Below, one piece after another: positions 51,879 through 59,992 of a stretch of DNA of 64,000 nt. Position 1 is the first letter of the stretch; every line of letters starts with the position of its first letter. Origin of the DNA: Massilia sp. Mn16-1_5 (GTDB lineage Bacteria > Pseudomonadota > Gammaproteobacteria > Burkholderiales > Burkholderiaceae_D); assembly GCF_004798585.1 (NCBI RefSeq), contig NZ_PPXQ01000015.1, positions 62,001 through 126,000 of the forward strand. The letters run 5' to 3'. The translations under genes were made by a program, and so were the position numbers. A model generated the notes under the pieces. The model did no database searches and was not told the origin of the DNA. It saw nothing but the letters and a program-made list of their open reading frames with translations.

Positions 51879-52792
51879 CGGCGCTCTGCCAGGAGGCGTT
51901 CGAATACGGCCATGGCGTCGTCCAGCGCGCCGTAGCTGAAATCGAAGGTGCGGGTGGCGTCGATCAGGCGCGCCGCCGTCGCGAAACCGGCGGCGCCGAG
52001 CAGGCTGTAGTTAAAGGCGTTTTCCGCTAGGCGCAGATGGGCGCGCGCCTGCGGCACCGGCACCAGTTCGGCGGGGGCGCCGGCGTGCCATTGCGGGAAC
52101 ACGATCCAGGCCGGGCTGGCCGGCTCGTCCGCGCGCACGACACTCGCCTGGGGCGGGCGCATGTGGGCGACCGTCCCCTTCATCGTGTCGGCCACCGGCG
52201 GCGACAGCTGCGCCTGCGGGGCCCAGGCGCGGATCACGTCGATCGAGGCATTTTTCAGGCTGACCGGACGCGGCACCGGATCGATGCGGCCATCGCTTAG
52301 CCGCACCAGGGTCAGCTCGTCGGACAGCAGGCGCCAGCCGCGCGCCACCAGGGCCGCGCACAGGGTGCTTTTGCCGGAACCGGGGGGCGCCGGCAGGATC
52401 ACGGCCGCGCCCTCCTTCTCGACCACGGCGGCGTGGATGACCAGCCAAGAGTGCGCATGGCTCGAGACGCACCAGTTCATCGCCCACTCGAACATCGGAT
52501 AGAGCTGGGCCAGCGGCAGCGGCTGGAAGGGCTCCATCCCGTCGTAATGAAAAAAGACTTGCGGCTTGACCAGGCGCCGCAAGCCGCGCGGGCGGCGCAG
52601 CAGCACGTCGAAATCGGCGGGAACGTCGTCTTCCAGCACCGGGTAGTCGCCGTACATGCGCGCCAGGGCGACGCCGAGGGCCGGCACGCTGCTGCGGATG
52701 CAAGAGATGAACGGGCCGGTGCGCAGGCGCAGGCCGGGGCCGCGCAGGCGCGCGCTCAGCTCCGGTTGGCCAAGTGCGGCGACGGTCAGCAT
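51875..52792 (-). CDS. HprK-related kinase A
   Basis: A 305-aa P-loop kinase of the HPr kinase fold. Walker A PAPPGSGKSTLC is at about 134-145, followed by the LLSDELTLVR kinase block. Its substrate is not HPr itself: the HPr-rel-A families (HprK-related kinase A plus a PqqD-like chaperone) were named for sets found beside exosortase/PEP-CTERM genes. It overlaps the PqqD-like gene by 7 bases and the nucleotidyltransferase gene by 4, so all three are translated together. Confidence 0.88.
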   Translation of the reverse strand: MLTVAALGQPELSARLRGPGLRLRTGPFISCIRSSVPALGVALARMYGDYPVLEDDVPADFDVLLRRPRGLRRLVKPQVFFHYDGMEPFQPLPLAQLYPMFEWAMNWCVSSHAHSWLVIHAAVVEKEGAAVILPAPPGSGKSTLCAALVARGWRLLSDELTLVRLSDGRIDPVPRPVSLKNASIDVIRAWAPQAQLSPPVADTMKGTVAHMRPPQASVVRADEPASPAWIVFPQWHAGAPAELVPVPQARAHLRLAENAFNYSLLGAAGFATAARLIDATRTFDFSYGALDDAMAVFERLLAERR

Positions 52793-53061
52793 GAAAGGGC
52801 TTCGACCAGGAACAGGGCGCTAAGATCGTCCAGCACGGTCTGCAGCACGGCGTCCTCGTCCTGCGCATCGAGCTCGAAGGCGGCAGCCAGCTGCGCGGCA
52901 GCCTGCGGTCCCGCCTTGAGTTGTTCGAGCAATGCGAGGGCGAATTCATCGAGCAGATGGATATCGCCCGACAGATCGTTGTACAGCACGCATTCGCCAT
53001 CCCAGCAACGGTACTGCAGGCGCTGGCCTGGGGCCAGGCGCCAGATCGGGGGACTTGTCAT
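52786..53061 (-). CDS. HPr-rel-A system PqqD-like peptide chaperone
   Basis: A 91-aa protein with the PqqD fold (about 5-90; CWDGECVLYNDLSGDIHLLDEF), a winged-helix RRE domain that binds a leader peptide and presents it to a modifying enzyme. In this set it probably holds a substrate for the HprK-related kinase. It overlaps the kinase start by 7 bases and lies 15 bases after the Tat-like protein gene. Confidence 0.85.
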   Translation of the reverse strand: MTSPPIWRLAPGQRLQYRCWDGECVLYNDLSGDIHLLDEFALALLEQLKAGPQAAAQLAAAFELDAQDEDAVLQTVLDDLSALFLVEALSC

Positions 53062-53076
53062 GCGCAGCGCATAGGT

Positions 53077-53706
53077 CTAGCGGAAGGTGCTCTCGAGATA
53101 GGCAGCGATGACCGCGCCATTCCACGGCATGGCACCCTTGGTCGGCGTGTAATAGCCGCGCGTGACGAACTGATTCCAGATCTCGACAACCTGATCGTCC
53201 GGCAGCACCGTCGGCAGGCCCGCGAAGCGCGCCGCACGCCCGTTCAGCAGGGCGGCTACGCACTGCATCGCCACGTTGTTGCGGTCGATCCTCTTGATGG
53301 CTTGCGAAGGATTGATCACCTGCATCATCGTCACGTTGGCCAAGCCGACGTAGGCGCCGGTACAGCGGAAGAAGCTGCTGAACTTGGCGCTGGAATCCAT
53401 GCCTGCCGACGTCTTCCACTCGTCCGGATGGTTCTTCCAGTAACCGTGCGAACGATTGTAGCTGCACGACACCTGGGGACGCGCGCTCGCACCCGGCTTC
53501 ATCGACATATAGCCCGACGGCGACTTGCACAGCGTCTTGCTGAAGGTGGCCATGCCGGGCTGGCTGTGCAGCGTCAGGATCACACCGGTGGCGCCGGCGC
53601 TGGCACGGGCAAAACGCCGCCGTGCCACACCTTTCGCGTCCAGCGGCGCGTGCGGCGTCGCCTGCGTATCAGCCGACAGGGGGGAATTGTTCTGTTGATC
53701 GTCCAT
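53077..53706 (-). CDS. Tat-like exported 209-aa protein of the HPr-rel-A set
   Basis: A 209-aa protein with a polar N-region (about 1-28), a twin-arginine-like segment ARRRFARASAGATGVILTL (about 30-48) ending QPGMA, and a body with YWKNHPDEWK and GVxxxM-type blocks. It is the first gene of the set, so it is a candidate for the molecule recognised by the PqqD-like chaperone and HprK-like kinase; this is inference. I prefer the ATG at 53706 (GAGGA nine bases up); a GTG at 53712 is also possible. I know of no assigned function for such proteins. Confidence 0.7.
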   Translation of the reverse strand: MDDQQNNSPLSADTQATPHAPLDAKGVARRRFARASAGATGVILTLHSQPGMATFSKTLCKSPSGYMSMKPGASARPQVSCSYNRSHGYWKNHPDEWKTSAGMDSSAKFSSFFRCTGAYVGLANVTMMQVINPSQAIKRIDRNNVAMQCVAALLNGRAARFAGLPTVLPDDQVVEIWNQFVTRGYYTPTKGAMPWNGAVIAAYLESTFR

Positions 53707-53864
53707 AGCCACGGTTCCTCAATGCTTGAGAGTATGCCACACACATGTAGGCAAAGGGATATTTCCCAAAATAAGCAAGATACGGACCACGGCATGGTCC
53801 GTTGACTAAATGCAATACCGAATCAAGCACTTAGCCCGGTAATGTGCAGGTTTACCGTAAAAGG

Positions 53865-53888
53865 CAACGGCGCCTGCAGGCGCCGTTG
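53865..53888 (-). terminator. Perfect 24-base palindrome terminating the export gene
   Basis: CAACGGCGCC, TGCA, GGCGCCGTTG form a perfect 10-bp stem with a 4-base loop; on the minus strand CCTTTTAC follows, a short U tract. It lies just past the stop of the polysaccharide export gene. Confidence 0.75.
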
Positions 53889-53911
53889 TAAGAAAACCCG
53901 ACAGTCTCTGC

Positions 53912-54544
53912 TTAGAAGAAGCTTTCCGGGATGACCAGGATATCGCCCGGACGCATCGGCATATTGGCCGAAATGTCGCCATCCTTGATCAGGTCATCGA
54001 GGCGCACATTCAGCTTTTCCTGCTTGCCGTCGACCATGCGGATGACGCTGGCGCGATTGCCGGAAGCGAATTCGGTGACGCCGCCGACGGCGATCAGCAC
54101 GTCCATGAGCGACATGTCGCGGCGATACGGCAGTGCCTGCGGCTTGGCGGCCTGGCCGATCACGCGGATCTGCTCGCCGTAGTTGCCGACGAAGCCGGTA
54201 ACGACAACGGTGACAACCGGCTGCTGGATGAACTTGGCCAGCGCCTTCTCGATGTCGCGCGCCAGTTCGGTCGAGGTTTTGCCGGCGGCCGGCAGGTCTT
54301 CGACCAGCGGGGTCGTGATCTTGCCGTCCGGACGGACAGGCACCGACATCGACACTTCCGGATTGCGCCAGACGATAATGTTGACGGCATCGCCCGGGCC
54401 GATCAGGTAGTCGGCCGGCGCGGCCCCTGCCATCGCTGCCGCCGAAGGCGCAGCCGGCTTGTTCCACAATGCGCAGCCGGATACGGCCAGGGCGCAGGCG
54501 GTTGCCAAGGCCAGTTTCGTCAGATTCGTCATGATCTTGCTCAC
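53912..54544 (-). CDS. XrtA-system polysaccharide export lipoprotein (Wza-type)
   Basis: A 210-aa outer-membrane lipoprotein (lipobox VSGC, lipidation at C24) with an OPX polysaccharide biosynthesis/export domain (about 45-125; YLIGPGDAVNIIVWRNPEVSM) and a SLBB-like end (about 130-205; MPMRPGDILVIPESFF). It forms the export pore for the exopolysaccharide. I prefer the GTG start at 54544 (AAGGGG six bases up) over ATG 54532. It lies on the opposite strand to the chain-length gene and is separated from it by the trypsin-like gene, an unusual split from its normal operon partner. Confidence 0.85.
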   Translation of the reverse strand: MSKIMTNLTKLALATACALAVSGCALWNKPAAPSAAAMAGAAPADYLIGPGDAVNIIVWRNPEVSMSVPVRPDGKITTPLVEDLPAAGKTSTELARDIEKALAKFIQQPVVTVVVTGFVGNYGEQIRVIGQAAKPQALPYRRDMSLMDVLIAVGGVTEFASGNRASVIRMVDGKQEKLNVRLDDLIKDGDISANMPMRPGDILVIPESFF

Positions 54545-54641
54545 GTCATTCCCCTTCACGACAGCAGCGACCGGCAAAGCCAGGCTGTTGTTACCAAATT
54601 AAAAATTGTTGTTTAGCTAGCAAACTCCGCCAGATTGTATA

Positions 54642-54676
54642 TCAATCGTGCTTTTACGAAAGGTGTGCACGATTGA
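54642..54676. repeat. Inverted TCAATCGTGC repeat upstream of the export gene
   Basis: TCAATCGTGC (54642-54651) and its reverse GCACGATTGA (54667-54676) are a perfect 10-bp inverted repeat with a 15-base spacer. A third copy of TCAATCGTGC begins at about 55498, across the start of the trypsin-like gene. This may be a shared operator, or the hairpin may end the protease transcript. Confidence 0.5.
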
Positions 54677-54688
54677 AATGTTTTCTTT

Positions 54689-55501
54689 TCACTTTTGCTG
54701 CAACAGTTCCTGCACGTAGCGGGACGGGATTGCGTAGCTGATACCGCTGGGACTGGTGATCGCCGATTCCTTCAAGCCTTTGACGAACACCATATTGATG
54801 ACGCCGAGCACGGCGCCGCTCTCGGCATCGTAGACCGGGCTGCCGCTGTTGCCCGGATACGCCGTGCCGTCGAGCTGGAAGATGTGCAGGGGATCGCGTT
54901 GCAGCTGGGTGATCGCGCGTGCGTCGAGGCGGCGCGAACTGAGCGAGGGCATGACGATCGGCGTGATCGCCGACAGCGTGGCGCGGTGGGTCACGTGGTT
55001 CAGGCCGAGCACCATCCCGAGCGGGAAACCGGTAAATGCCAGCGCCTGCCCCTCGACGGCGCCGCGCGAATCGCCCAGGGTCAGCACCGGCAGCGGCGGA
55101 CCGCTTTCCAGGCGCAGGTGGGCCAGGTCATGCGCGCGGTCGAGCGCGGCCAGGCGCGCCGGCCGGAAACGGAAATCCTGGCCGGCGCCGACCACGACGC
55201 CCAGCTGTTCCATCTTGCCGGCATCCAGGTTACTGGGCACGACGTGGGCGTTCGTGATGATGCTCAGGCCGTCGCCGACGGCGAAGCCGGTACCCGAGAA
55301 CACGACCGCGGGGCTGCGCGTCTTGAGAAAAGTGCCGACCCCGACGATCGACGGCTTGACCGCGGCGATGGTGGCCGGGAGCTTATTGGCAGCCGCCGGC
55401 AGGGCTGTCAGGCAGGTCGCCAGGGCCGTACAGACAGCCAGCAATAGGCGCCGTCCTACAGACTTAGCGGCTTTACATTCATTATTTCGAATAGGAATCA
55501 A
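54689..55501 (-). CDS. Trypsin-like periplasmic serine protease
   Basis: A 270-aa exported protease: signal segment (about 17-39, ending PAAAN) and an S1-type trypsin fold. Catalytic triad H86 (ITNAHVVP), D125 (AHDLAHLR) and S219 (YPGNSGSPV). There is no PDZ domain. The only reasonable start is a TTG at 55501 with AAGGG nine bases up, so start confidence is low. It sits between the export gene and the exopolysaccharide operon, so it may process surface or export proteins, though this is inference. Confidence 0.8.
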   Translation of the reverse strand: MIPIRNNECKAAKSVGRRLLLAVCTALATCLTALPAAANKLPATIAAVKPSIVGVGTFLKTRSPAVVFSGTGFAVGDGLSIITNAHVVPSNLDAGKMEQLGVVVGAGQDFRFRPARLAALDRAHDLAHLRLESGPPLPVLTLGDSRGAVEGQALAFTGFPLGMVLGLNHVTHRATLSAITPIVMPSLSSRRLDARAITQLQRDPLHIFQLDGTAYPGNSGSPVYDAESGAVLGVINMVFVKGLKESAITSPSGISYAIPSRYVQELLQQK

Positions 55502-55855
55502 TCGTGCAGGCCCTTTTGCAAATTAAACATTACAATACAACGGCTTGATGTTAAGCAAAGCCGCCGTCACGGACCCGATGACGACGATATGCTCCTCACC
55601 TCATTCTTGACGAAGTGCAACATTTTTCCCAGCAGTTGCTTGTCGGTTGGCAATAATAACCCCGATAAGACGCCTGGACAGGGAAATTCGGAATTGCAGT
55701 CTGGAATTTGTGTTGTAACGGATGCTAAGAAGCGCCCTTTATTAGCACAATTTTCCGACACGCAATTGCAATTGCACAAACTACAAGCGATGATGCGTGT
55801 TCTTTTGTGATTATTTGTGCCTGGCTGCGCGCCGGGCGAACATGGCGAGACTGAG
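55502..55855. other. 354-base AT-rich region upstream of the exopolysaccharide operon
   Basis: This divergent region must carry the operon promoter (plus strand) and the protease promoter (minus strand). A 73-codon reading frame at 55589-55810 has no ribosome-binding site or family character, so I do not call it. A 14-base palindrome GCAATTGCAATTGC lies at 55762-55775. I found no convincing sigma-54 match here. Confidence 0.55.
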
Positions 55856-57376
55856 ATGGCAGAAATAACAGCCCAAATCCTGAATTTCCTCAAGGCCCTC
55901 GGCAAGTACCGGTGGCATGCAGTGACCATCGCCTGGCTGGTGGCACTGATTGGCTGGGCGATCGTGCTCCGCTTGCCGAACCAGTATGAAACCTCGGCCC
56001 GCGTCTACGTTGACACCCAGAGCATCCTGAAACCCCTGCTGTCGGGCATGACCACCCTGCCGAATCTCGACCAGCAGGTGATGTTCATGCGCCAGACCCT
56101 GATCAGCCGCCCGAACGTCGAAAAAGTGATGCGCGATACCGATCTCGACGTCAAGGCGGCAAGCACGGCCGAGAAGGAAGCGATGATCGACGATCTGACG
56201 AAGAAGATCAAAATCGCCGGCACGGAACGCGACGACATCTACACGATCAGCTACACCTCGACCGATCCAAAGCTGGGCAAGGACGTGGTCCAGTCGCTGC
56301 TGACGATCTTCGTGGAAGGCAGCTTCGGCGGCAAGAAGCAGGAATCGGACAAGGCGGTCCAGTTCATCGACGACCAGATCAAGAGCTACGAAGAGAAGCT
56401 GGCCACGGCCGAGAACGCCCTGAAGGAATTCAAGATCAAGAATATGGGCCTGCTGCCGCGCGAAGGCGGCGACTGGAGCGCCCGTGTCTCGGCCGCCAAC
56501 GACTCGCTGAGCCAGGCACGCCTGGAACTGGCCGAAGCCGAACAGTCGCGCAACGCGATCCGCCGCCGCATGACCGGCGGTGGCAGCAAGGAAGGCGGCG
56601 GCATGGTCGATCCGGAACTCGAAGCCCGCATCGCCACCGCGCAGAAGAACCTGGACAACCTGCGCCTGCAATACACCGAGCAGCATCCGGACATCATCGC
56701 CACCAAGCGCCTGGTCGAGCAGCTGCAGGCGCAAAAGAAGGAAGAGATCAAGAAAGGCCGCCCGGACCCGGGCATCGCCGCCAGCCCGATGATGCAGCAG
56801 CTGAGCGTGTCGCTGTCGGATGCCGAATCGCGCGTTGCCGCCCTGCGTGCCCGCGTCGGCGAGTACCAGGCGCGCGTGACCACGCTGCGTAACCAGAGCC
56901 AGACGGCGCCGGAAGTCGAGGCCCAGCTGGTGCAGCTGAACCGCGACTACAACGTCAACCGCGAGAACTACCAGCAGCTGCTGCAGCGCCGTGAGCAGGC
57001 CAAGCTGTCCGGCGACCTGTCCTCGGCCACCGACATGCTGACTTTCCGCGTGGTCGAGCCGCCGATGGCCGCCACCAAGCCGAGCGGCCCGAACCGCGTG
57101 GCACTGTTCTCCGGCGTGTTCTTCCTGGCCCTGGCGGCCGGCCTGATCGGCGCCTTCCTGCTGAGCCAGGTGCGCCCGACCTTCCTCAGCCATGCCGCGC
57201 TGCGTGAAGTCACCGGCGTACCGGTGCTGGGATCGATCAACATGCACTGGACCGAAGGCCAGAAAGCCATGCGCAAGCGCCGTCTGCTCGGCGTGGGTGC
57301 CGCAGTGCTGCTGCTGGTCGGCGCCTATGGCGTCGGCGTAGCCACGATGCTGGCGCGCGCCAGCGCCAGCGCCTGA
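55856..57376 (+). CDS. XrtA-system polysaccharide chain-length determinant (Wzz-type)
   Basis: A 506-aa inner-membrane protein with a short cytoplasmic N-end, TM1 (about 19-40), a large periplasmic coiled-coil domain (about 45-425; TDLDVKAASTAEKEAMID, then Glu/Lys/Gln-rich heptads) and TM2 (about 430-455, FSGVFFLALAAGLIG), with a third hydrophobic segment at 478-500. It sets exopolysaccharide chain length and partners the downstream tyrosine kinase. GAGA lies five bases before the ATG at 55856. First gene of the plus-strand operon. Confidence 0.9.
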   Translation: MAEITAQILNFLKALGKYRWHAVTIAWLVALIGWAIVLRLPNQYETSARVYVDTQSILKPLLSGMTTLPNLDQQVMFMRQTLISRPNVEKVMRDTDLDVKAASTAEKEAMIDDLTKKIKIAGTERDDIYTISYTSTDPKLGKDVVQSLLTIFVEGSFGGKKQESDKAVQFIDDQIKSYEEKLATAENALKEFKIKNMGLLPREGGDWSARVSAANDSLSQARLELAEAEQSRNAIRRRMTGGGSKEGGGMVDPELEARIATAQKNLDNLRLQYTEQHPDIIATKRLVEQLQAQKKEEIKKGRPDPGIAASPMMQQLSVSLSDAESRVAALRARVGEYQARVTTLRNQSQTAPEVEAQLVQLNRDYNVNRENYQQLLQRREQAKLSGDLSSATDMLTFRVVEPPMAATKPSGPNRVALFSGVFFLALAAGLIGAFLLSQVRPTFLSHAALREVTGVPVLGSINMHWTEGQKAMRKRRLLGVGAAVLLLVGAYGVGVATMLARASASA

Positions 57377-57416
57377 CCGGCGCCGCGCGCCGTAACGGAC
57401 AATATTAGGAGCGAAC

Positions 57417-58439
57417 GTGAGCATTATCGAAAAAGCGGCCAGCCGCATTGACCACACCCGCGCAGCGGCACCCGCCCCTGCCGTCGTCGAACATGATGGC
57501 CAGAGCGTCGTCCTCGAAACGCAAGGCCTGGCGGCGCAAGCCCCGGCTCCCGCGGTGCAACCGGCAATCGCGCCAGTCGTGCCACCTGCCGACCAGCCGA
57601 CGCCAGCCGCACCGGCGGCGCGTGTCGAGACCCCGCACACCGCCACGCCGGGCGTTGCGCCCCCACGTAGCGAAGCCCCGGCTGCCGCGCCACGCAAGAC
57701 GGCAGCGAAGCCAGGCGTACGTAAAGTCGATCTCGATCTGGCACGCATGCGCGACGCCGGCATGGTCACCGCCGCCAGCGGCCGTACCAGCCTGCTGGAA
57801 GACTTCCGCGTCATCAAGCGCCCGCTGCTCAAGCGCGCCTTCAGCGAAGGCGCGCCGGGCCGCCCGAACAACCTGATCATGATCACCAGCTCGCTGCCGG
57901 GCGAAGGCAAGACGTATTGCGCGATCAACCTGGCCATGAGCATTGCCATGGAACTCGACCACACCGTGCTGCTGGTCGATGCCGACGTCGCCCGTCCGTC
58001 GGTGCTGCGCACTCTCGGCCTGCCGGCCCAGCGCGGCCTGATGGACATCCTCATCGACGACAAGCTCGATCTGTCGGACGTCATGCTGCGCACGAATGTC
58101 GATACCCTGAGCATCCTGCCGGCCGGCACCAGCACGCCGCGCGCTACCGAACTGCTGGCCAGTTCGACCATGAGCAACCTGGTCAACGAAATCGCGCACC
58201 GCTATCCGGACCGCGTCATCATTTTCGATTCGCCGCCGCTGCTGCTGACCAGCGAAGCGCGCGTGCTGGCCAGCCACATGGGCCAGATCGTGATGGTGGT
58301 CGAAGCCCAGGGCACGACCCAGCATGCGGTCAAGGAATCGCTGCGCCAGCTCGAGGGCTGCAGCAATGTCAATCTCATCTACAACAAGGCGCGGGACATC
58401 CCGGGGATCGAAGAGACGTATGACTATCACTACGGCTAA
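57417..58439 (+). CDS. XrtA-associated tyrosine autokinase
   Basis: A 340-aa cytoplasmic BY-kinase. It has a long Pro/Ala-rich N-terminal linker (about 15-105), then the kinase domain: Walker A SSLPGEGKTY (158-167), Walker A' LLVDADVARP (185-194) and Walker B-like IIFDSPPLLL. The C-end carries a Tyr cluster, TYDYHYG with Y335, Y337 and Y339, the autophosphorylation site of this kinase type. GTG start at 57417 with AGGAG upstream. It works with the chain-length protein to control polymerisation. The outer-membrane gene overlaps it by 20 bases. Confidence 0.92.
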   Translation: MSIIEKAASRIDHTRAAAPAPAVVEHDGQSVVLETQGLAAQAPAPAVQPAIAPVVPPADQPTPAAPAARVETPHTATPGVAPPRSEAPAAAPRKTAAKPGVRKVDLDLARMRDAGMVTAASGRTSLLEDFRVIKRPLLKRAFSEGAPGRPNNLIMITSSLPGEGKTYCAINLAMSIAMELDHTVLLVDADVARPSVLRTLGLPAQRGLMDILIDDKLDLSDVMLRTNVDTLSILPAGTSTPRATELLASSTMSNLVNEIAHRYPDRVIIFDSPPLLLTSEARVLASHMGQIVMVVEAQGTTQHAVKESLRQLEGCSNVNLIYNKARDIPGIEETYDYHYG

Positions 58440-59979
58440 ACGAATTCCTGCGCGAATCCCTGCACGCCTGGCGCCACTGGCGGCGCTGCTGCTGGTAGCG
58501 CTGCCGGCCCAGGCCCAGTGGAACATCACTCCATCGCTGTCGCTGACCGAAACCTATTCGGACAATCCGACCCTGTCCAGCGACGCCAACAAGCGCGGCC
58601 AGTTCATTACCGAAGTCATGCCGGCGATCCAGGTGTATGGCCAGAACACGCGCGTTCAGGTCAACGCCAGCGCGAGCGCCTCGCTCTACAACTACAGCGA
58701 AGGCAGGCCCACCAATGCCCGCCGCAGCAATGTCCAGTACAACGGCGCCGGCCGTCTGAAGGTCATCGACGAATTCATGTACGTCGACGCGCGCGCCAAC
58801 GGCAGTTCGCGTGCCGTCTCGGCCTTCGGCCCGGACGATACGGGCACCAACCGCTTTACCAGGGAGAACCGCACCCAGCTGAACACCTGGAGCGTCAGCC
58901 CCTACCTGGTCCGGCGTTTCGGCAACTTCGCCGCCGGGACCTTGCGCTACACGCATGACAGCGTGGAAGCCGACGATGCCCGTTTCGGCAAGAGCGACTC
59001 CGACGGCATCGCCTTCAACCTGAACAGCGGACGCGCCTGGCGCGACCTCGGCTGGAACCTGCGCTATACGCGCCAGGATGTCGACATGGAACGCTTCGGC
59101 GAATCCTCGTCGGAAAACGCCCTGGCCGGTCTGAGCTACCGCCTGCACCGTACCCTGCAGCTCACCGTCACGGGCGGTTACGACGTCTACGACTATGGCG
59201 ACTTCGGCGGACGCACCTCCGGCGCCAGCTGGTCAGCCGGTTTCGCGTGGAACCCGACCGTGCGCACTGCCGTCCAGATGTCGGCCGGACGCCACTTCCT
59301 CGGCAACACCGGCTCGCTGCTGGCCACGCACCGCAGCCGCCACACGGCCTGGCGCGCCAGTTATTCCGACTCGGTGACGACGACGCGCCGGGAATACGCG
59401 CAGGGCCAGGAAATCGATACCGCCTCGCTGCTCGACAGCCTGTTCGCGCTGACCTATCCGGACCCGGTGGCGCGGCGCCAGGCGGTCGACGACTACATCC
59501 GGCTGGCCGGCCTGCCGCCGGTCACCGGCGAGCAGATCAACTTCCTGACGAACCGCTACTTCCGCCAGAAGCTGGCGCAAGCCTCGGTCGCCTACAACAT
59601 GCGCCAGCACGGCGCGGTGCTGACCCTGTTCGCCGACCAGCGCGTCGCACTGTCCTCGGGCACGGCCGACAGCGAGCTGCTCGGCAACCAGCTGTTCGAC
59701 CTGAACGACAACGTGCGCCAGGCCGGCGCCAGCGCCGCGTACAGCTACAAGATGAATGCGCGCACCAGCGCCACGGTCGCGCTGACGGCGACGCACTCCG
59801 AGTCCCGGAGCGCCAGCCTCAACCGCGACCAGCAGAACCTGCGCCTGAACCTGACGCGCCGTTTCAGCCGCAAGCTGCTCGGCGTCGTGGAACTGCGCCA
59901 CGTGCGCGGCGAGCGCGGCTTCGACAATACGACTTACAAAGAAAACGCAATCAGCGCCACCATCACGGCCCAGCTCTAA
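58420..59979 (+). CDS. PEP-CTERM system-associated outer-membrane protein (TIGR03016 type)
   Basis: A 519-aa outer-membrane beta-barrel: signal peptide (about 8-32, ending PAQAQ) and repeated amphipathic strands (SLTETYSDNPTLSSD, RVQVNASASASLYNYSEG) across the length. TIGR03016-type proteins always sit in exosortase exopolysaccharide operons; their exact role, perhaps in export, is not established. The ATG at 58420 was chosen because the signal peptide starts there; an in-frame ATG at 58324 lies in the kinase gene. It overlaps the kinase by 20 bases. Confidence 0.88.
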   Translation: MTITTAKRIPARIPARLAPLAALLLVALPAQAQWNITPSLSLTETYSDNPTLSSDANKRGQFITEVMPAIQVYGQNTRVQVNASASASLYNYSEGRPTNARRSNVQYNGAGRLKVIDEFMYVDARANGSSRAVSAFGPDDTGTNRFTRENRTQLNTWSVSPYLVRRFGNFAAGTLRYTHDSVEADDARFGKSDSDGIAFNLNSGRAWRDLGWNLRYTRQDVDMERFGESSSENALAGLSYRLHRTLQLTVTGGYDVYDYGDFGGRTSGASWSAGFAWNPTVRTAVQMSAGRHFLGNTGSLLATHRSRHTAWRASYSDSVTTTRREYAQGQEIDTASLLDSLFALTYPDPVARRQAVDDYIRLAGLPPVTGEQINFLTNRYFRQKLAQASVAYNMRQHGAVLTLFADQRVALSSGTADSELLGNQLFDLNDNVRQAGASAAYSYKMNARTSATVALTATHSESRSASLNRDQQNLRLNLTRRFSRKLLGVVELRHVRGERGFDNTTYKENAISATITAQL

Positions 59980-59992
59980 GCGGAGAGACACG

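Noticed and set aside
54612..54630. Possible sigma-54 promoter upstream of the export gene (CTGGCGGAGTTTGCT, minus strand)
   Set aside because: The GG-to-GC spacing is two bases too short for RpoN.
55762..55775. Palindrome GCAATTGCAATTGC as an operator
   Set aside because: It is a simple tandem of TTGC/GCAA units in AT-rich DNA; no relation to a promoter could be shown, so it is only noted.
55589..55810. 73-codon plus-strand frame upstream of the exopolysaccharide operon
   Set aside because: No ribosome-binding site, no recognisable family, and it lies in AT-rich promoter DNA.
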